A stretch of DNA of 64,000 nucleotides from Bradyrhizobium arachidis (GCF_015291705.1 NZ_CP030050.1:3906001-3970000), one strand, 5' to 3'; counted from the stretch's first letter, positions 1-8,382 are shown. Numbers and translations are program-made. Notes: generated by a model not told the origin, from the letters alone.

Positions 1-215
1 TCGACGAGGAGCCGGTGCGGAAGGAATGGCAGGCCGCGCTCGACGTGCTCGCCACCAAGGGTTCGTCCGAAGTCGGCTATCCCATCGTCGCCAATCCGCA
101 ATCGCGCGAGTTCATCGGGCAGGCGGTGCAGGACCTGATCCTGAAGCAGAAGCCGATCGACCAAGCCTGCGCGGATGCCGACAAGGCGCTCGATGCGCTG
201 ATCGCACTGAATTAA
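1..215 (+). CDS. ABC sugar transporter solute-binding protein, C-terminal fragment
   Basis: The frame is already open at the left edge (first full codon at base 3) and runs 70 codons to TAA, so only the C-terminus is visible. The visible part is helical and ends in a run of alternating Asp, Ala and Leu, like the last helix of family 1 extracellular sugar-binding proteins. No signal peptide or ligand residue can be seen. Two MalF/MalG-type permeases follow after 61 bases, the usual order in a carbohydrate ABC operon. The call rests mainly on that context. In the cell it would be periplasmic and deliver the substrate to the permeases. Confidence 0.6.
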   Translation, partial: DEEPVRKEWQAALDVLATKGSSEVGYPIVANPQSREFIGQAVQDLILKQKPIDQACADADKALDALIALN

Positions 216-276
216 CGGCCTCTTGCCGGTAGGCAAGCTGCCTGCCGGCACCTAATTCGATCGAGGACACCAACGC

Positions 277-1164
277 ATGTCGGACACGGCTGCGACACTG
301 ACGCAGGACCGGCAGAAGCTGGAGATGGCGGCGCTTTCGGCACCGGCCGTGATCTTCACGGTCGCGATGATCGCGTTTCCGGTCCTCTATACGATCTGGC
401 TCGGCTTCCAGACGTTCTCCTCGACCGGCAAGCAGTCGTTCGCGGGCCTCGCCAATTATTCGAAGTTGATTTCGGACTACGAGTTCTGGCACGGACTGTG
501 GGTCACCATCGCGCTTTATGTGCTGTCGCTGGTGCTCCAGCTCGTCTTCGGCGTCTGGCTGGCGCTGGTGCTGTTCCACGCCAAGCGCCTGCCGGGCATC
601 GTGCGCTCGCTGTTCATCTCGCCCTTCATGATGCCGCCGGTGGTGGCGGGCATGATGTGGCTGGTCATCCTCGATCCGTCGCTGGGCGCCGCCAACTATA
701 TCCTGCAATCGCTCGGCCTGCCGCCCTCGGACTGGCTGGCCTCGCCGACATGGGTCATTCCGACCGTGGCGCTGATCGACAGCTGGCAGTGGACGCCTTA
801 CGTCGCGCTGATCGTACTGGGCGGGCTGCAGTCGCTGCCGCCGAGCGTCTACGAGGCCGCGCAGATCGACGGCGCATCGCCGTTCAAGACGTTCCAGCGC
901 ATCACGCTGCCGCTGCTGCTGCCGACCATCGTCACCGCGGCGATCCTGCGCAGCGTCGATCTCCTGCGCTTCTTCGACATCATCTACATCACCACTCAGG
1001 GCGGCCCGGGCAACGCTTCCAACACGCTCAACATCTACGGCTTCCGGGTCGGCTTCGAATTCTTCAACATCGGCTATGCCAGCGCCCTGATGCTGACGCT
1101 GACGGCGATCGTGTTCGGCGCCTTGCTCGCCTTCAACCGCCTGCGCGGCGCGGTGGCGTGGTGA
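277..1164 (+). CDS. Carbohydrate ABC transporter permease (MalF type)
   Basis: An inner-membrane permease of 295 residues, normal length for the MalF/UgpA group. It has about six hydrophobic segments, the first near residues 20-42. The cytoplasmic EAA loop that docks on the ATPase is at about 192-216 (YEAAQIDGAS, then LPLLLP). A GAGG Shine-Dalgarno lies about ten bases before the ATG. It sits between the solute-binding protein and the second permease, four bases from the latter, so it is almost surely co-transcribed. The sugar carried cannot be read from the permease; the downstream enzymes are the better clue. Confidence 0.92.
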   Translation: MSDTAATLTQDRQKLEMAALSAPAVIFTVAMIAFPVLYTIWLGFQTFSSTGKQSFAGLANYSKLISDYEFWHGLWVTIALYVLSLVLQLVFGVWLALVLFHAKRLPGIVRSLFISPFMMPPVVAGMMWLVILDPSLGAANYILQSLGLPPSDWLASPTWVIPTVALIDSWQWTPYVALIVLGGLQSLPPSVYEAAQIDGASPFKTFQRITLPLLLPTIVTAAILRSVDLLRFFDIIYITTQGGPGNASNTLNIYGFRVGFEFFNIGYASALMLTLTAIVFGALLAFNRLRGAVAW

Positions 1165-1168
1165 CCTC

Positions 1169-1996
1169 ATGACCGACGCAGCCACCACCGATCGCTGGAT
1201 CCGCTGGCTCAACACGCTGCAGCTCGTGCTCGCCGGCGTGCTCATCATGGCGCCGACGGTCTGGATGGTGCTGTCCTCGTTCAAGCCGTCGTTCGAGGTC
1301 ACCGCCTATCCGCCGACGCTGATCTTCACGCCGACGCTGGAGAACTATGTCGAGCTGACCAAGACCACGCCGTTCCTCAGCTACGCGCTCAACAGCCTGA
1401 TCGTCACGGTCGGCTCGACCGCGCTCGGCCTGCTGTTTGGAATTCCCGCCGCTTTCGCCGTCTCCTGGACGCGCATCTCATGGCCGGCGATCCTGACGCT
1501 CGCAGCGCGCATGGCGCCGGGCACTCTGTTTCTGCTGCCGTGGTACGTCATGTTCCGGCAAATCGGCATGATCGGCTCGTACACCGCGCTGATCCTCAGC
1601 CATGCCGTGATCACGCTGCCGATCGTGATCTGGGTCTTGCTGCCGTCGTTCGACGGCATACCACGCAGCGTGTTCGAGGCGGCGCAGGTCGACGGATGCA
1701 GCGTCACGCGCATCCTCTGGCGCATCGCGCTGCCGCTGGTGGCGTCCGGCGTGGCTGTCTCCGCGATCCTCGCCTTCGTCTTCTCTTGGAACTACTTCCT
1801 GTTTGCGCTGGTGCTCTCCAATGGCGACACCAAGACGCTGATCGCGGCGGCCTTCAACTTCATCGGCGAAGGCTCGACGCAATGGGGCGCCCTCATGGCC
1901 GCGGCGACGCTGATCGCATTGCCGCCGCTTGTGCTCGCCGCCCTGGTTCAGCGCTGGCTGGTGTCCGGACTGACGCTCGGCGCGGTGAAAGGCTAG
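1169..1996 (+). CDS. Carbohydrate ABC transporter permease (MalG type)
   Basis: The second permease, 275 residues with six predicted membrane helices. The EAA loop is at about 167-190 (VFEAAQVDGCS then ALPL). The N-terminal topology, one helix followed by a periplasmic stretch, is typical of MalG/UgpE. It begins four bases after the first permease, and a dehydrogenase gene follows after seven. It should pair with the 277-1164 product and the ATPase at 3015-4088 to form one importer. Confidence 0.92.
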   Translation: MTDAATTDRWIRWLNTLQLVLAGVLIMAPTVWMVLSSFKPSFEVTAYPPTLIFTPTLENYVELTKTTPFLSYALNSLIVTVGSTALGLLFGIPAAFAVSWTRISWPAILTLAARMAPGTLFLLPWYVMFRQIGMIGSYTALILSHAVITLPIVIWVLLPSFDGIPRSVFEAAQVDGCSVTRILWRIALPLVASGVAVSAILAFVFSWNYFLFALVLSNGDTKTLIAAAFNFIGEGSTQWGALMAAATLIALPPLVLAALVQRWLVSGLTLGAVKG

Positions 1997-2003
1997 GTAT
2001 CTG

Positions 2004-3008
2004 ATGAACGTATCGCCCCATCCGAATTCGATCATGCAGGCCGCGGTCTTCCACGGCAACGACCGCATCACCATCGAGCGTGTTGCGATGCCCGAAGTCG
2101 GCGCCGGCGAGGTGCTGGTGCGCGTCTCGCGCACCGCGCTGTGCGGCTCGGACTTCAAGCTCTGGCACAAGGGCGCCGAGTTCACCGCCGGTCACGAGAT
2201 CTTTGGCGTCGTCGAGCAGCCTGGTCACCGGCTGCATGGCCGCCGCTGCGCCGTTTATATCCCGCTTCATTGCGACCACTGCGCGGCCTGCAAGCGCGGG
2301 GACACCCAGATGTGCCTGGAAGTCTCGAGCCTGATCGGCTGGAACAGGCCAGGCGGCTATGCCGAATACGTTCCGGTGCCCGAAAACTGCCTGCTGCCGG
2401 TGCCTGACGATATCGAGGACAGCCTCGCGCCGCTGCTGCTCGACACCATCGGCACGTCGGGGCACGCCGTGCGCTTCGTCAGTCGCGTGGTGCCAGCGAG
2501 TGAGGCAGGTCCGGTCCTCGTCATGGGGGCGGGGCCGGTCGGCCTCGGCGTGGTGCTGGCGCTCCGCGCGCTCGGCTATGGCGATATCTACGTCGCCGAT
2601 CCCAACGCGGCGCGGTTGAAGATCGCGCAGTCCTTCGGCGCGAAGGCGCACCCGGTCGGCGATACCTCCAAGCGCTTCGCCCTCATTATGGAATGCTCCG
2701 GCGCCCATGCGGCGCGCAATCTCGGCATCGAGCTGGTTCTGCCGCGCGGCGCGCTGGTGCTGGTCGGCGAGAACGCCGCGCCCTGGACCATCGAGGAAGG
2801 CAAGGTCTTCCGTCGCAAGGATTTCTATATGATCCGGACCTTCTATTTCCCGGTCTCGGATTTCGAGCCGAATGTCGAGCTGCTGCGCAAGTACAAGGAT
2901 GAATACCGCGTCCTGGTCGATGGCGAGTTCGGCCTGTCGGCTCTGCCCGAGAATTTCGCCCGGTTCGCCAAGGGCGAGCTGATCAAGCCCGTGCTGGCGC
3001 TGGACTGA
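2004..3008 (+). CDS. Zinc-dependent medium-chain dehydrogenase (L-idonate 5-dehydrogenase/sorbitol dehydrogenase-like)
   Basis: A 334-residue zinc-type MDR enzyme. The catalytic zinc ligands are probably Cys47 (CGSD) and His64-Glu65 (GHE). The structural-zinc loop is intact with Cys90, Cys93, Cys96 and Cys104. A Rossmann motif GAGPVGLG lies near 172-180, so NAD(P) is the expected cofactor. The family oxidises a secondary alcohol of a polyol or sugar acid to a ketone. Placed between transporter subunits and before a kinase and an aldolase, it most likely makes, or reduces, a keto sugar in this pathway. A second in-frame ATG at 2034 is a possible start. Substrate is unknown. Confidence 0.85.
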   Translation: MNVSPHPNSIMQAAVFHGNDRITIERVAMPEVGAGEVLVRVSRTALCGSDFKLWHKGAEFTAGHEIFGVVEQPGHRLHGRRCAVYIPLHCDHCAACKRGDTQMCLEVSSLIGWNRPGGYAEYVPVPENCLLPVPDDIEDSLAPLLLDTIGTSGHAVRFVSRVVPASEAGPVLVMGAGPVGLGVVLALRALGYGDIYVADPNAARLKIAQSFGAKAHPVGDTSKRFALIMECSGAHAARNLGIELVLPRGALVLVGENAAPWTIEEGKVFRRKDFYMIRTFYFPVSDFEPNVELLRKYKDEYRVLVDGEFGLSALPENFARFAKGELIKPVLALD

Positions 3009-3014
3009 GCGATC

Positions 3015-4088
3015 ATGGCCTCGATCTCGATCCGAAATCTCACCAAACGCTACGGCAATTTCACTGTGATCCCCGATCTCAATCTGGAGATCGCGGACCA
3101 CGAGTTCGTCGTGTTCGTCGGCCCGTCTGGCTGCGGCAAATCGACCTTGCTGCGTATCATCGCCGGCCTGGAGCCGATCTCGTCAGGCGACCTCTATATC
3201 GGCGACAAGCGCGTCAACGGCGTGCAGGCCGCGCAGCGCGATATCGCCATGGTGTTCCAGGACTACGCGCTCTATCCGCACATGAAAGTCTACGACAACA
3301 TGTCGTTTGCGCTGGAGCTGCGCGGCACGCCGAAAGCGGAGATCGACGCCCGGGTGAAACGTGCCGCCGCGTTGCTGCACATCGAGCCTTATCTCGACCG
3401 TAAGCCGAAGGAGCTCTCCGGCGGCCAGCGCCAGCGCGTCGCCATGGGGCGCGCCATCGTGCGTAACCCCAAGGCCTTCCTGTTCGACGAGCCGCTGTCC
3501 AATCTCGACGCCAAGCTGCGCGGGCAGGTGCGCGCCGAGATCAAGGCGCTGTCGCAGGAGCTGAAGACCACCATGGTCTTCGTCACCCATGATCAGATCG
3601 AAGCCATGACGATGGCCGACCGGATCGTGGTGCTCCAGAGCGGCACGATCCAGCAATACGATACGCCCGAGGCGGTCTATGAGCGGCCGGCTAACCAGTT
3701 CGTCGCCGGCTTCATCGGCTCGCCCGCGATGAACTTCTTCCCGGTCGAGTGGCGTCAGGAGCGTGCGATCCTTTCGCAAGGTGGAACGGTGGTGCCGCTG
3801 GACGGCGAGACCGCGAGCAACCTGAGTAAGGCCGGCAACGCCGTGCTGGGCATTCGCCCCGAACATTTTGCCGTCGCTACCGATGCTGCCGATGGTATCG
3901 CCATCAACGTCAAGCTGGTCGAGCCGCTCGGCTCGGATACGCTGATCCATTTCGATCTCGCCGGCGGCTCCGCCATTGCGCGGGTCGATCCGGCGCTGCG
4001 GCCGAAGGTCGGCGATCGCATCAATCTGCGTCCGCAGCCGGGCAAGACGCATCTGTTTGACTCTGCCAAGGGACTGGTCCTGCGGTGA
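3015..4088 (+). CDS. Sugar ABC transporter ATP-binding protein (MalK/UgpC type)
   Basis: A 357-residue ATPase of the MalK group. Walker A GPSGCGKST is at 36-44, the signature LSGGQRQR begins near 134, Walker B with its Glu is near 155-160 (FLFDEP), and the switch His is in VTHD. Beyond about 235 comes the OB-fold regulatory domain typical of MalK-type proteins. The insertion of a dehydrogenase gene between permease and ATPase genes suggests that import and first oxidation are expressed together. The stop overlaps the next start (GTG at 4085), which implies translational coupling. Confidence 0.93.
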   Translation: MASISIRNLTKRYGNFTVIPDLNLEIADHEFVVFVGPSGCGKSTLLRIIAGLEPISSGDLYIGDKRVNGVQAAQRDIAMVFQDYALYPHMKVYDNMSFALELRGTPKAEIDARVKRAAALLHIEPYLDRKPKELSGGQRQRVAMGRAIVRNPKAFLFDEPLSNLDAKLRGQVRAEIKALSQELKTTMVFVTHDQIEAMTMADRIVVLQSGTIQQYDTPEAVYERPANQFVAGFIGSPAMNFFPVEWRQERAILSQGGTVVPLDGETASNLSKAGNAVLGIRPEHFAVATDAADGIAINVKLVEPLGSDTLIHFDLAGGSAIARVDPALRPKVGDRINLRPQPGKTHLFDSAKGLVLR

Positions 4089-5044
4089 GCGCGTCGGCCA
4101 ACATTGGTGATCTCTCCGCGCTGGCGGACGTCGCGTCCAGGGCGAGGCCCGTGCACGTGATCTGCCTCGGCCTGTCCGCGCTCGACCAGGTCTGGCGCGT
4201 CGATCGGCCGTTCGCGGGTGGAAGCGAGAAGATCAAGGCCCTCGAATACGGCACGCTTGGCGGCGGCATGGCCGCCAATGCGAGTGTGGCAGTGGCAAAG
4301 CTCGGCGCGTCTGTCGCGTTCTGGGGGCGGGCAGGGAATGATGCCGCCGGCAAAGAAATGAAGTCGGCTTTCATCGCTGAAGGCGTCGATGTCGAGAATT
4401 TCCGGCTGTTTCCCGATGGTCGTTCGTCGGTCTCCGGGATCATCGTCGACAGCAGCGGCGAGCGGCAGATCGTCAATTTCCGTGGCCTCTTTCCGGAGGC
4501 CGCAGACTGGCTTCCACTCGAAGCCGTTGCGCGCGCATCGTCCGTGCTGGCGGATCCGCGCTGGGTCGAAGGCGCGGCGACGCTGTTCCGTGAGGCGCGA
4601 GCGCGTGGCATCCCGACGGTGCTTGACGGCGACATGGCCGATGCCGAGGTGTTCGAGCGGCTGCTGCCGTCGACCGACCACGCGATCTTCTCCGAGCCCG
4701 CGCTCGCCGCCTTTGCCGGCTCGGCCAAAGATGAATCTCTTGCAGCGCTTGCGCGCTTCGGTTGCCGGGTCATCGCGGTCACGCGCGGCGAGGGCGGTGT
4801 CAGCTGGTATGAGAACGGCCAGCTGCACCGGCAGGCCGCCTATGCCGTCGACGTCGTCGACACTACTGGCGCGGGCGACGTCTTCCATGGCGCCTATGCG
4901 CTGGCGATCGGCGCCGGTCTCGACATACGCGCTGCCATGACTTTTTCGGCGGCCACGGCCGCCATGAAATGCCGCCACGCCGGCGGCCGCAATGGAATCC
5001 CTGCCATCAACGAGTGTCTTGTATTCATGAGGACGAAGCCATGA
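4085..5044 (+). CDS. PfkB-family sugar kinase, sulfofructose kinase (YihV)-like
   Basis: A ribokinase/PfkB kinase of 319 residues from a GTG that overlaps the upstream stop. The first 20 residues extend beyond the fold, so translation could start later. It has the GGG-x-AxNA substrate loop at 59-66 and TGAGD at 261-265, with Asp265 the catalytic base. Much of it aligns by eye with E. coli YihV as I remember it: the VLAD-x-RW segment, LDGD, FSEP, VDVVDTTGAGDVFHGA and the GGR-x-GIP tail. Residues I recall as sulfonate-sugar contacts in YihV (Lys27, Asn109, Arg138) have counterparts Lys49, Asn131 and Arg159. It probably phosphorylates a ketose or sulfoketose at C1 for the next enzyme; ordinary ketohexoses remain possible. 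Confidence 0.8.
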   Translation: MSASANIGDLSALADVASRARPVHVICLGLSALDQVWRVDRPFAGGSEKIKALEYGTLGGGMAANASVAVAKLGASVAFWGRAGNDAAGKEMKSAFIAEGVDVENFRLFPDGRSSVSGIIVDSSGERQIVNFRGLFPEAADWLPLEAVARASSVLADPRWVEGAATLFREARARGIPTVLDGDMADAEVFERLLPSTDHAIFSEPALAAFAGSAKDESLAALARFGCRVIAVTRGEGGVSWYENGQLHRQAAYAVDVVDTTGAGDVFHGAYALAIGAGLDIRAAMTFSAATAAMKCRHAGGRNGIPAINECLVFMRTKP

Positions 5045-6078
5045 GAACGATTGGAAAGAACCGCGGCCTGGCACGGCTTGCTGACGCGGATGGCCACTTT
5101 CGCATGGTCGCGCTGGATCAGCGGCCGCCACTGTTCGACGCCATCGCGAAAGCAAAGGGCATCACGCGGGATCAGGTCGAATATTCCGACGTCACGGCGG
5201 CCAAGCGCCTTCTCGTCGAGAACCTCGCGCCGCATTGCAGCTCGATGCTGTTCGACCCGAACTTTGCCGTGCCTGCTGCGATCGATCTGTTGCCGCCGCG
5301 CTGCGGCCTGATCATGACTCTGGAAGAGCATCGCGTCGAGGAGACCGCGGGTGGCCGCAAGTCGCGCGCCATCACCAATTGGAGCGTGGAAAAGATCCGA
5401 GCCATGGGCGGTGACGCTGTCAAGGTGCTGGCCTGGTACCGGCCGGACGCCGATGCCGCGGTGAACGAGCATCAGAAGAAGTTCGTGCGGGAGATCGGCG
5501 ATGACTGCGCCCGCCACGACATTCCCTACGTGCTCGAGTTGCTGGTCTATCCGTTCCTCGGCAGTGCCAATCACACGGCCGATTACGTGGAATCGCCCGG
5601 CAAGCTTCCTCAGCTCGTCATCGACAGTGTGCGCGAGTTCGCCAAACCCGAATACAACGTCGATCTTCTCAAGCTGGAGAGCCCGCTGGCAGCCAACGGC
5701 CTGCCGGCCCGCGACGGCAGCGCGGAGGCCAAGGCCGCGCAAAAGGAGTTCGATGCGATCGGCGATATCTGCCGCGAGCGGAGCATCCCCTGGGTGCTGC
5801 TGTCGGGCGGTGCAGCGCCCGAAAAGTTTGAGCGTGTGCTCGACTACTCCTATGCCGCGGGGGCAAGCGGATTCCTGGCAGGCCGCACCATCTGGCTCGA
5901 TGCCGTCCTGAAGAATTTTCCAGACCGCGCGGCGGTCTCCGCAAGCCTGCGCAAGGATGGCCTCGGCGTGCTGGAGCGGCTCAACCAGCTGACCACGGCC
6001 AAGGGCACGCCCTGGAAGGCGCGCTTTCCGGTATTCAGCGATATCAAGCAGGAAGGTGACTTCGCGCGCGCCTACTAA
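5041..6078 (+). CDS. Class I aldolase of the LacD/YihT family
   Basis: A 345-residue TIM-barrel aldolase. The ATG at 5041 overlaps the kinase stop and has GAGGACG upstream. Family landmarks are ALDQRPP near 24-30, VKVL-x-WYRPD near 127-136, the probable Schiff-base Lys211 in DLLKLESPL, and the phosphate loop GASGFLAGR ending at Arg282. These match tagatose-bisphosphate aldolase and sulfofructose-1-phosphate aldolase (YihT). It should split a ketose-1-phosphate into dihydroxyacetone phosphate and an aldehyde. Coupling to a YihV-like kinase makes a sulfo-EMP-type step attractive, but no aldose-ketose isomerase (YihS) or sulfolactaldehyde enzyme is visible here. Confidence 0.85.
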   Translation: MRTIGKNRGLARLADADGHFRMVALDQRPPLFDAIAKAKGITRDQVEYSDVTAAKRLLVENLAPHCSSMLFDPNFAVPAAIDLLPPRCGLIMTLEEHRVEETAGGRKSRAITNWSVEKIRAMGGDAVKVLAWYRPDADAAVNEHQKKFVREIGDDCARHDIPYVLELLVYPFLGSANHTADYVESPGKLPQLVIDSVREFAKPEYNVDLLKLESPLAANGLPARDGSAEAKAAQKEFDAIGDICRERSIPWVLLSGGAAPEKFERVLDYSYAAGASGFLAGRTIWLDAVLKNFPDRAAVSASLRKDGLGVLERLNQLTTAKGTPWKARFPVFSDIKQEGDFARAY

Positions 6079-6117
6079 GATGGTAGCGGTTCGGCGTGGT
6101 CTCGCAGGATCTGCAGT

Positions 6118-7242
6118 ATGACTGACAGCTTCACCATCCGTTCGATCGAGGCGTTCTGCTACCGCTACCCGCTGGCAACGCCGGTGGTGACGTCGTTCGG
6201 CAAGATGCTCAACCGTCCCGCCGTCTTCGTTCGCGCTGTCGACGAGGACGGCGTCGAGGGATGGGGTGAAGCCTGGTCCAACTTTCCAGCGCCAGGCTCG
6301 GAGCATCGCGCCCGGCTCATCAACGAGGTGCTTGCGCCGGGCCTCGTCGGGCGCAAATTCGACGGTCCTGGTCGGGCTTTCGGGGCCCTGACCGGGGGCA
6401 CCGAAGTGCTGGCGCTCCAATGCGGCGAGCCTGGTCCGTTCGCGCAGGCGATCTCGGGCATCGATCTCGCGCTATGGGATCTTTTCGCGCGACGCCGGAA
6501 CTTGCCGCTGTGGCGGCTGCTCGGCGGACAATCGCGCAAGATCAAGGTGTACGCCAGCGGCATCAATCCCGGCGGCGCCGCGCAGACGGCCGAAGTTGCG
6601 CTCAAGCGCGGTCATCGTGCGCTGAAGCTGAAAGTCGGCTTCGGTGCCGAGACCGACCTCGCCAATCTCGTCGCACTGCGCGCCATCATCGGCACGGGCA
6701 TGCTCGCTACCGATGCCAATCAGGGATGGTCCGTTGCCCAGGCCTTGGAAATGCTGCCGCGATTGGCCGCATTCGATCTACGCTGGCTGGAGGAACCCAT
6801 CCGCGCCGACCGGCCGCGCGAGGAGTGGCGCAGGCTGCGGATGGCCGCGAAGATGCCGATCGCCGCGGGCGAGAACATCTCCAGCGTCGAGGGATTCAAG
6901 GAAGTTCTCGCCGAAGACGTGCTCGGCGTGGTTCAGCCCGACATCGCGAAATGGGGCGGGCTCAGCGCCTGCGCCGGCGTCGCGCGTGACGTCCTGAAAT
7001 CGGGCAAGACGTTCTGCCCGCATTATCTCGGTGGCGGCATTGGGCTGCTTGCCTCGGCGCACCTTTTGGCGAGCGTCGGGGGCGACGGCTGGCTCGAGGT
7101 CGACATCAACGACAATCCGCTGCGCGACCTCTTCTGCGGTCCCGTTGCCGATGTGACGGACGGTACGGTCAGCCTGGGCGAAGAGCCGGGGCTTGGCTTT
7201 GCACCGGATCTCGCCTCGATTGCACGTCACCGCAGTTTGTGA
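6118..7242 (+). CDS. Enolase-superfamily enzyme (mandelate racemase/muconate lactonizing type)
   Basis: A 374-residue enzyme with the N-terminal capping domain and a TIM barrel. The acid-base Lys pair is Lys170-x-Lys172. Metal ligands are probably Asp199 (TDANQGW), Glu225 (LEEP) and Glu252 (GEN). The catalytic dyad is Asp275 (QPDIAKWGG) and His302 (CPHYLGGG). This layout fits mandelate-racemase-type sugar-acid dehydratases and epimerases. It is the last gene of the operon, 39 bases after the aldolase, and a hairpin follows. It would dehydrate or epimerise an acid derived from the same sugar. The substrate cannot be deduced by eye. Confidence 0.85.
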   Translation: MTDSFTIRSIEAFCYRYPLATPVVTSFGKMLNRPAVFVRAVDEDGVEGWGEAWSNFPAPGSEHRARLINEVLAPGLVGRKFDGPGRAFGALTGGTEVLALQCGEPGPFAQAISGIDLALWDLFARRRNLPLWRLLGGQSRKIKVYASGINPGGAAQTAEVALKRGHRALKLKVGFGAETDLANLVALRAIIGTGMLATDANQGWSVAQALEMLPRLAAFDLRWLEEPIRADRPREEWRRLRMAAKMPIAAGENISSVEGFKEVLAEDVLGVVQPDIAKWGGLSACAGVARDVLKSGKTFCPHYLGGGIGLLASAHLLASVGGDGWLEVDINDNPLRDLFCGPVADVTDGTVSLGEEPGLGFAPDLASIARHRSL

Positions 7243-7253
7243 AAGCCTCGGCA

Positions 7254-7293
7254 GCGCCAGGGCTGCTGCATGGCAGCAGCAAACGCCTGGCGC
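7254..7293 (+). terminator. Two-part hairpin after the sugar operon
   Basis: An outer stem GCGCCAG/CTGGCGC (7254-7260 with 7287-7293) encloses a perfect inner stem GCTGCTGC/GCAGCAGC (7262-7269 with 7273-7280, loop of three). It lies 11 bases after the operon stop and before an opposite-strand gene. There is no T tract, so it is a weak or factor-dependent terminator at best. Confidence 0.4.
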
Positions 7294-7335
7294 CGACGGC
7301 CGTTGGTCCGGAGCGATGGGAGTTGAGCGTGTAGA

Positions 7336-7704
7336 TTAGCTGCAGCTCAACGGTAACGGCTGGTACGGATGAAACTCGTACCAGTCATAGCAATCCGGAT
7401 AGGCGCCGTAGAGTCCATATCCGGAACGGAAGCGGCCGTAGTGGTGAAACGCGTGCTGGCGGAGGCCGCCGGCATGTCCGCCGAAGCCGAGGTGCTCGCC
7501 GCCGAACCGGGCGCCCCCGCCAAAGCCTCCCTCATGGCCCATGCCGCCGAAATGCGCGCCACCGCCGAAGCCCGCATGTCCGCCGCCGAAGCCGCCGCCG
7601 CCAAAGCCGCCGTGGCCACCGCCGCCGCCGTGCGCGTTGGCTGCGCCGATGGCGAGGGTCGAGGCGAGCGCTGCCGTCGCCAGAATCATGATCGTGCGTG
7701 TCAT
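7336..7704 (-). CDS. Small exported Gly/His-rich protein
   Basis: 122 residues. The ATG at 7704 was chosen because GAGGAG lies just upstream and a clean signal peptide follows (hydrophobic core, cleavage after ANA near residue 24). The open frame extends further upstream without a better start. After the signal the chain is mostly Gly with scattered His and Phe (GGFGGG-type repeats). It ends in an aromatic-rich tail with two Cys (DCYDWYEFHPY, then SCS at the end). Family unknown; such proteins are common in rhizobia. His-rich composition could mean metal binding, but that is a guess. It is expected in the periplasm or outside the cell. Confidence 0.7.
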   Translation of the reverse strand: MTRTIMILATAALASTLAIGAANAHGGGGGHGGFGGGGFGGGHAGFGGGAHFGGMGHEGGFGGGARFGGEHLGFGGHAGGLRQHAFHHYGRFRSGYGLYGAYPDCYDWYEFHPYQPLPLSCS

Positions 7705-7992
7705 GGAAAACTCCTCTCGTGTTGAGCTGCCCGGCCATCCGTGATGCCCGCTGCCGCGTCGCGCCTTGCGCGAGGCTGCTGATGGTCGAGCGAGTGATGA
7801 AAGAGAGGTAGGCGCGGGGCGCGGCAATCCAACTGAATTCGGCGTCAGACATGAGGCGCGACGCTCGCGCAGGTGATCGCGCTACGCGTGCCCGCGACGC
7901 GCGGAAGGGAGCGGGCTGAACCGAGCAGCCCGCTCCCTGTCGTTCCATCAGCAGCGTCCGGCGGAGTTACGCGGCCGGTCGCATTGGCGCGA

Positions 7993-8238
7993 TCAGTAGC
8001 CCGTGCCCGGCTCGCAAGGCACGTTGTTGCCGGTCCACGGCGCGGTCGCGAAGGCTCCGACGCGCGGCGCGGGGACGCAGGCGCGCTCGCCCGGATAATA
8101 GAACTGAGCGTTGCTCGCGACCGTATCGGCTTCGACCGCAGGCTGCCGCACGACGCGATGGTGCTCGCGCGCCATGACGGGTCCGCCCAGCATGGCGGCG
8201 GCAATCAATCCCATCGACAACAGTTTGGACGTGGTCAT
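7993..8238 (-). CDS. Small exported protein, paralogue of the one at 20431-20658
   Basis: 81 residues with a GGAGAG ribosome site before the ATG. The signal peptide is about 23 residues long (cleavage after VMA). The mature part is short and ends in a conserved block: C-V-PAPRVGAFA-APW, then CEPGTGY at the terminus. The same block is in the protein encoded at 20431-20658. The two mature Cys could form a disulfide. Function unknown. Its promoter region faces the two-component/sigma operon and contains the palindrome at 8371-8382. Confidence 0.75.
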   Translation of the reverse strand: MTTSKLLSMGLIAAAMLGGPVMAREHHRVVRQPAVEADTVASNAQFYYPGERACVPAPRVGAFATAPWTGNNVPCEPGTGY

Positions 8239-8370
8239 TCGCTCTCTCCATTGATGACGTCAGGCCGAACCAAGCCGGCTCGCTATCCAGATGTGAACGA
8301 TGGGCCGCGATTCAAATGCACGAATTGCTCACCGCATTTCAACCGCGTGTGAGCCGATGCGGCGTCGCGA

Positions 8371-8382
8371 GCACGATCGTGC
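8371..8382. promoter_or_regulatory. Perfect 12-base palindrome GCACGATCGTGC
   Basis: A perfect dyad in the divergent region between the small exported gene (start 8238) and the two-component operon. Its half-site CACGA recurs in the palindrome at 20213-20224. Position and symmetry suit an operator, but no binding protein can be assigned and a 12-base palindrome can arise by chance. Confidence 0.3.

Noticed and set aside
1893..3101. 402-codon minus-strand frame across the permease and dehydrogenase genes
   Set aside because: It is antisense to two well-supported genes and reads as Arg/His/Asp-rich low-meaning sequence, as expected of shadows in GC-rich DNA.
4085..6078. Naming the kinase and aldolase outright as sulfoquinovose catabolism genes
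   Set aside because: The resemblance to YihV is strong, but no isomerase, sulfoquinovosidase or sulfolactaldehyde enzyme is visible, and the aldolase motifs are shared with tagatose-bisphosphate aldolases.
4894..6420. 508-codon minus-strand frame opposite the kinase and aldolase genes
   Set aside because: Antisense to an aldolase with clear active-site motifs; no family motif of its own.
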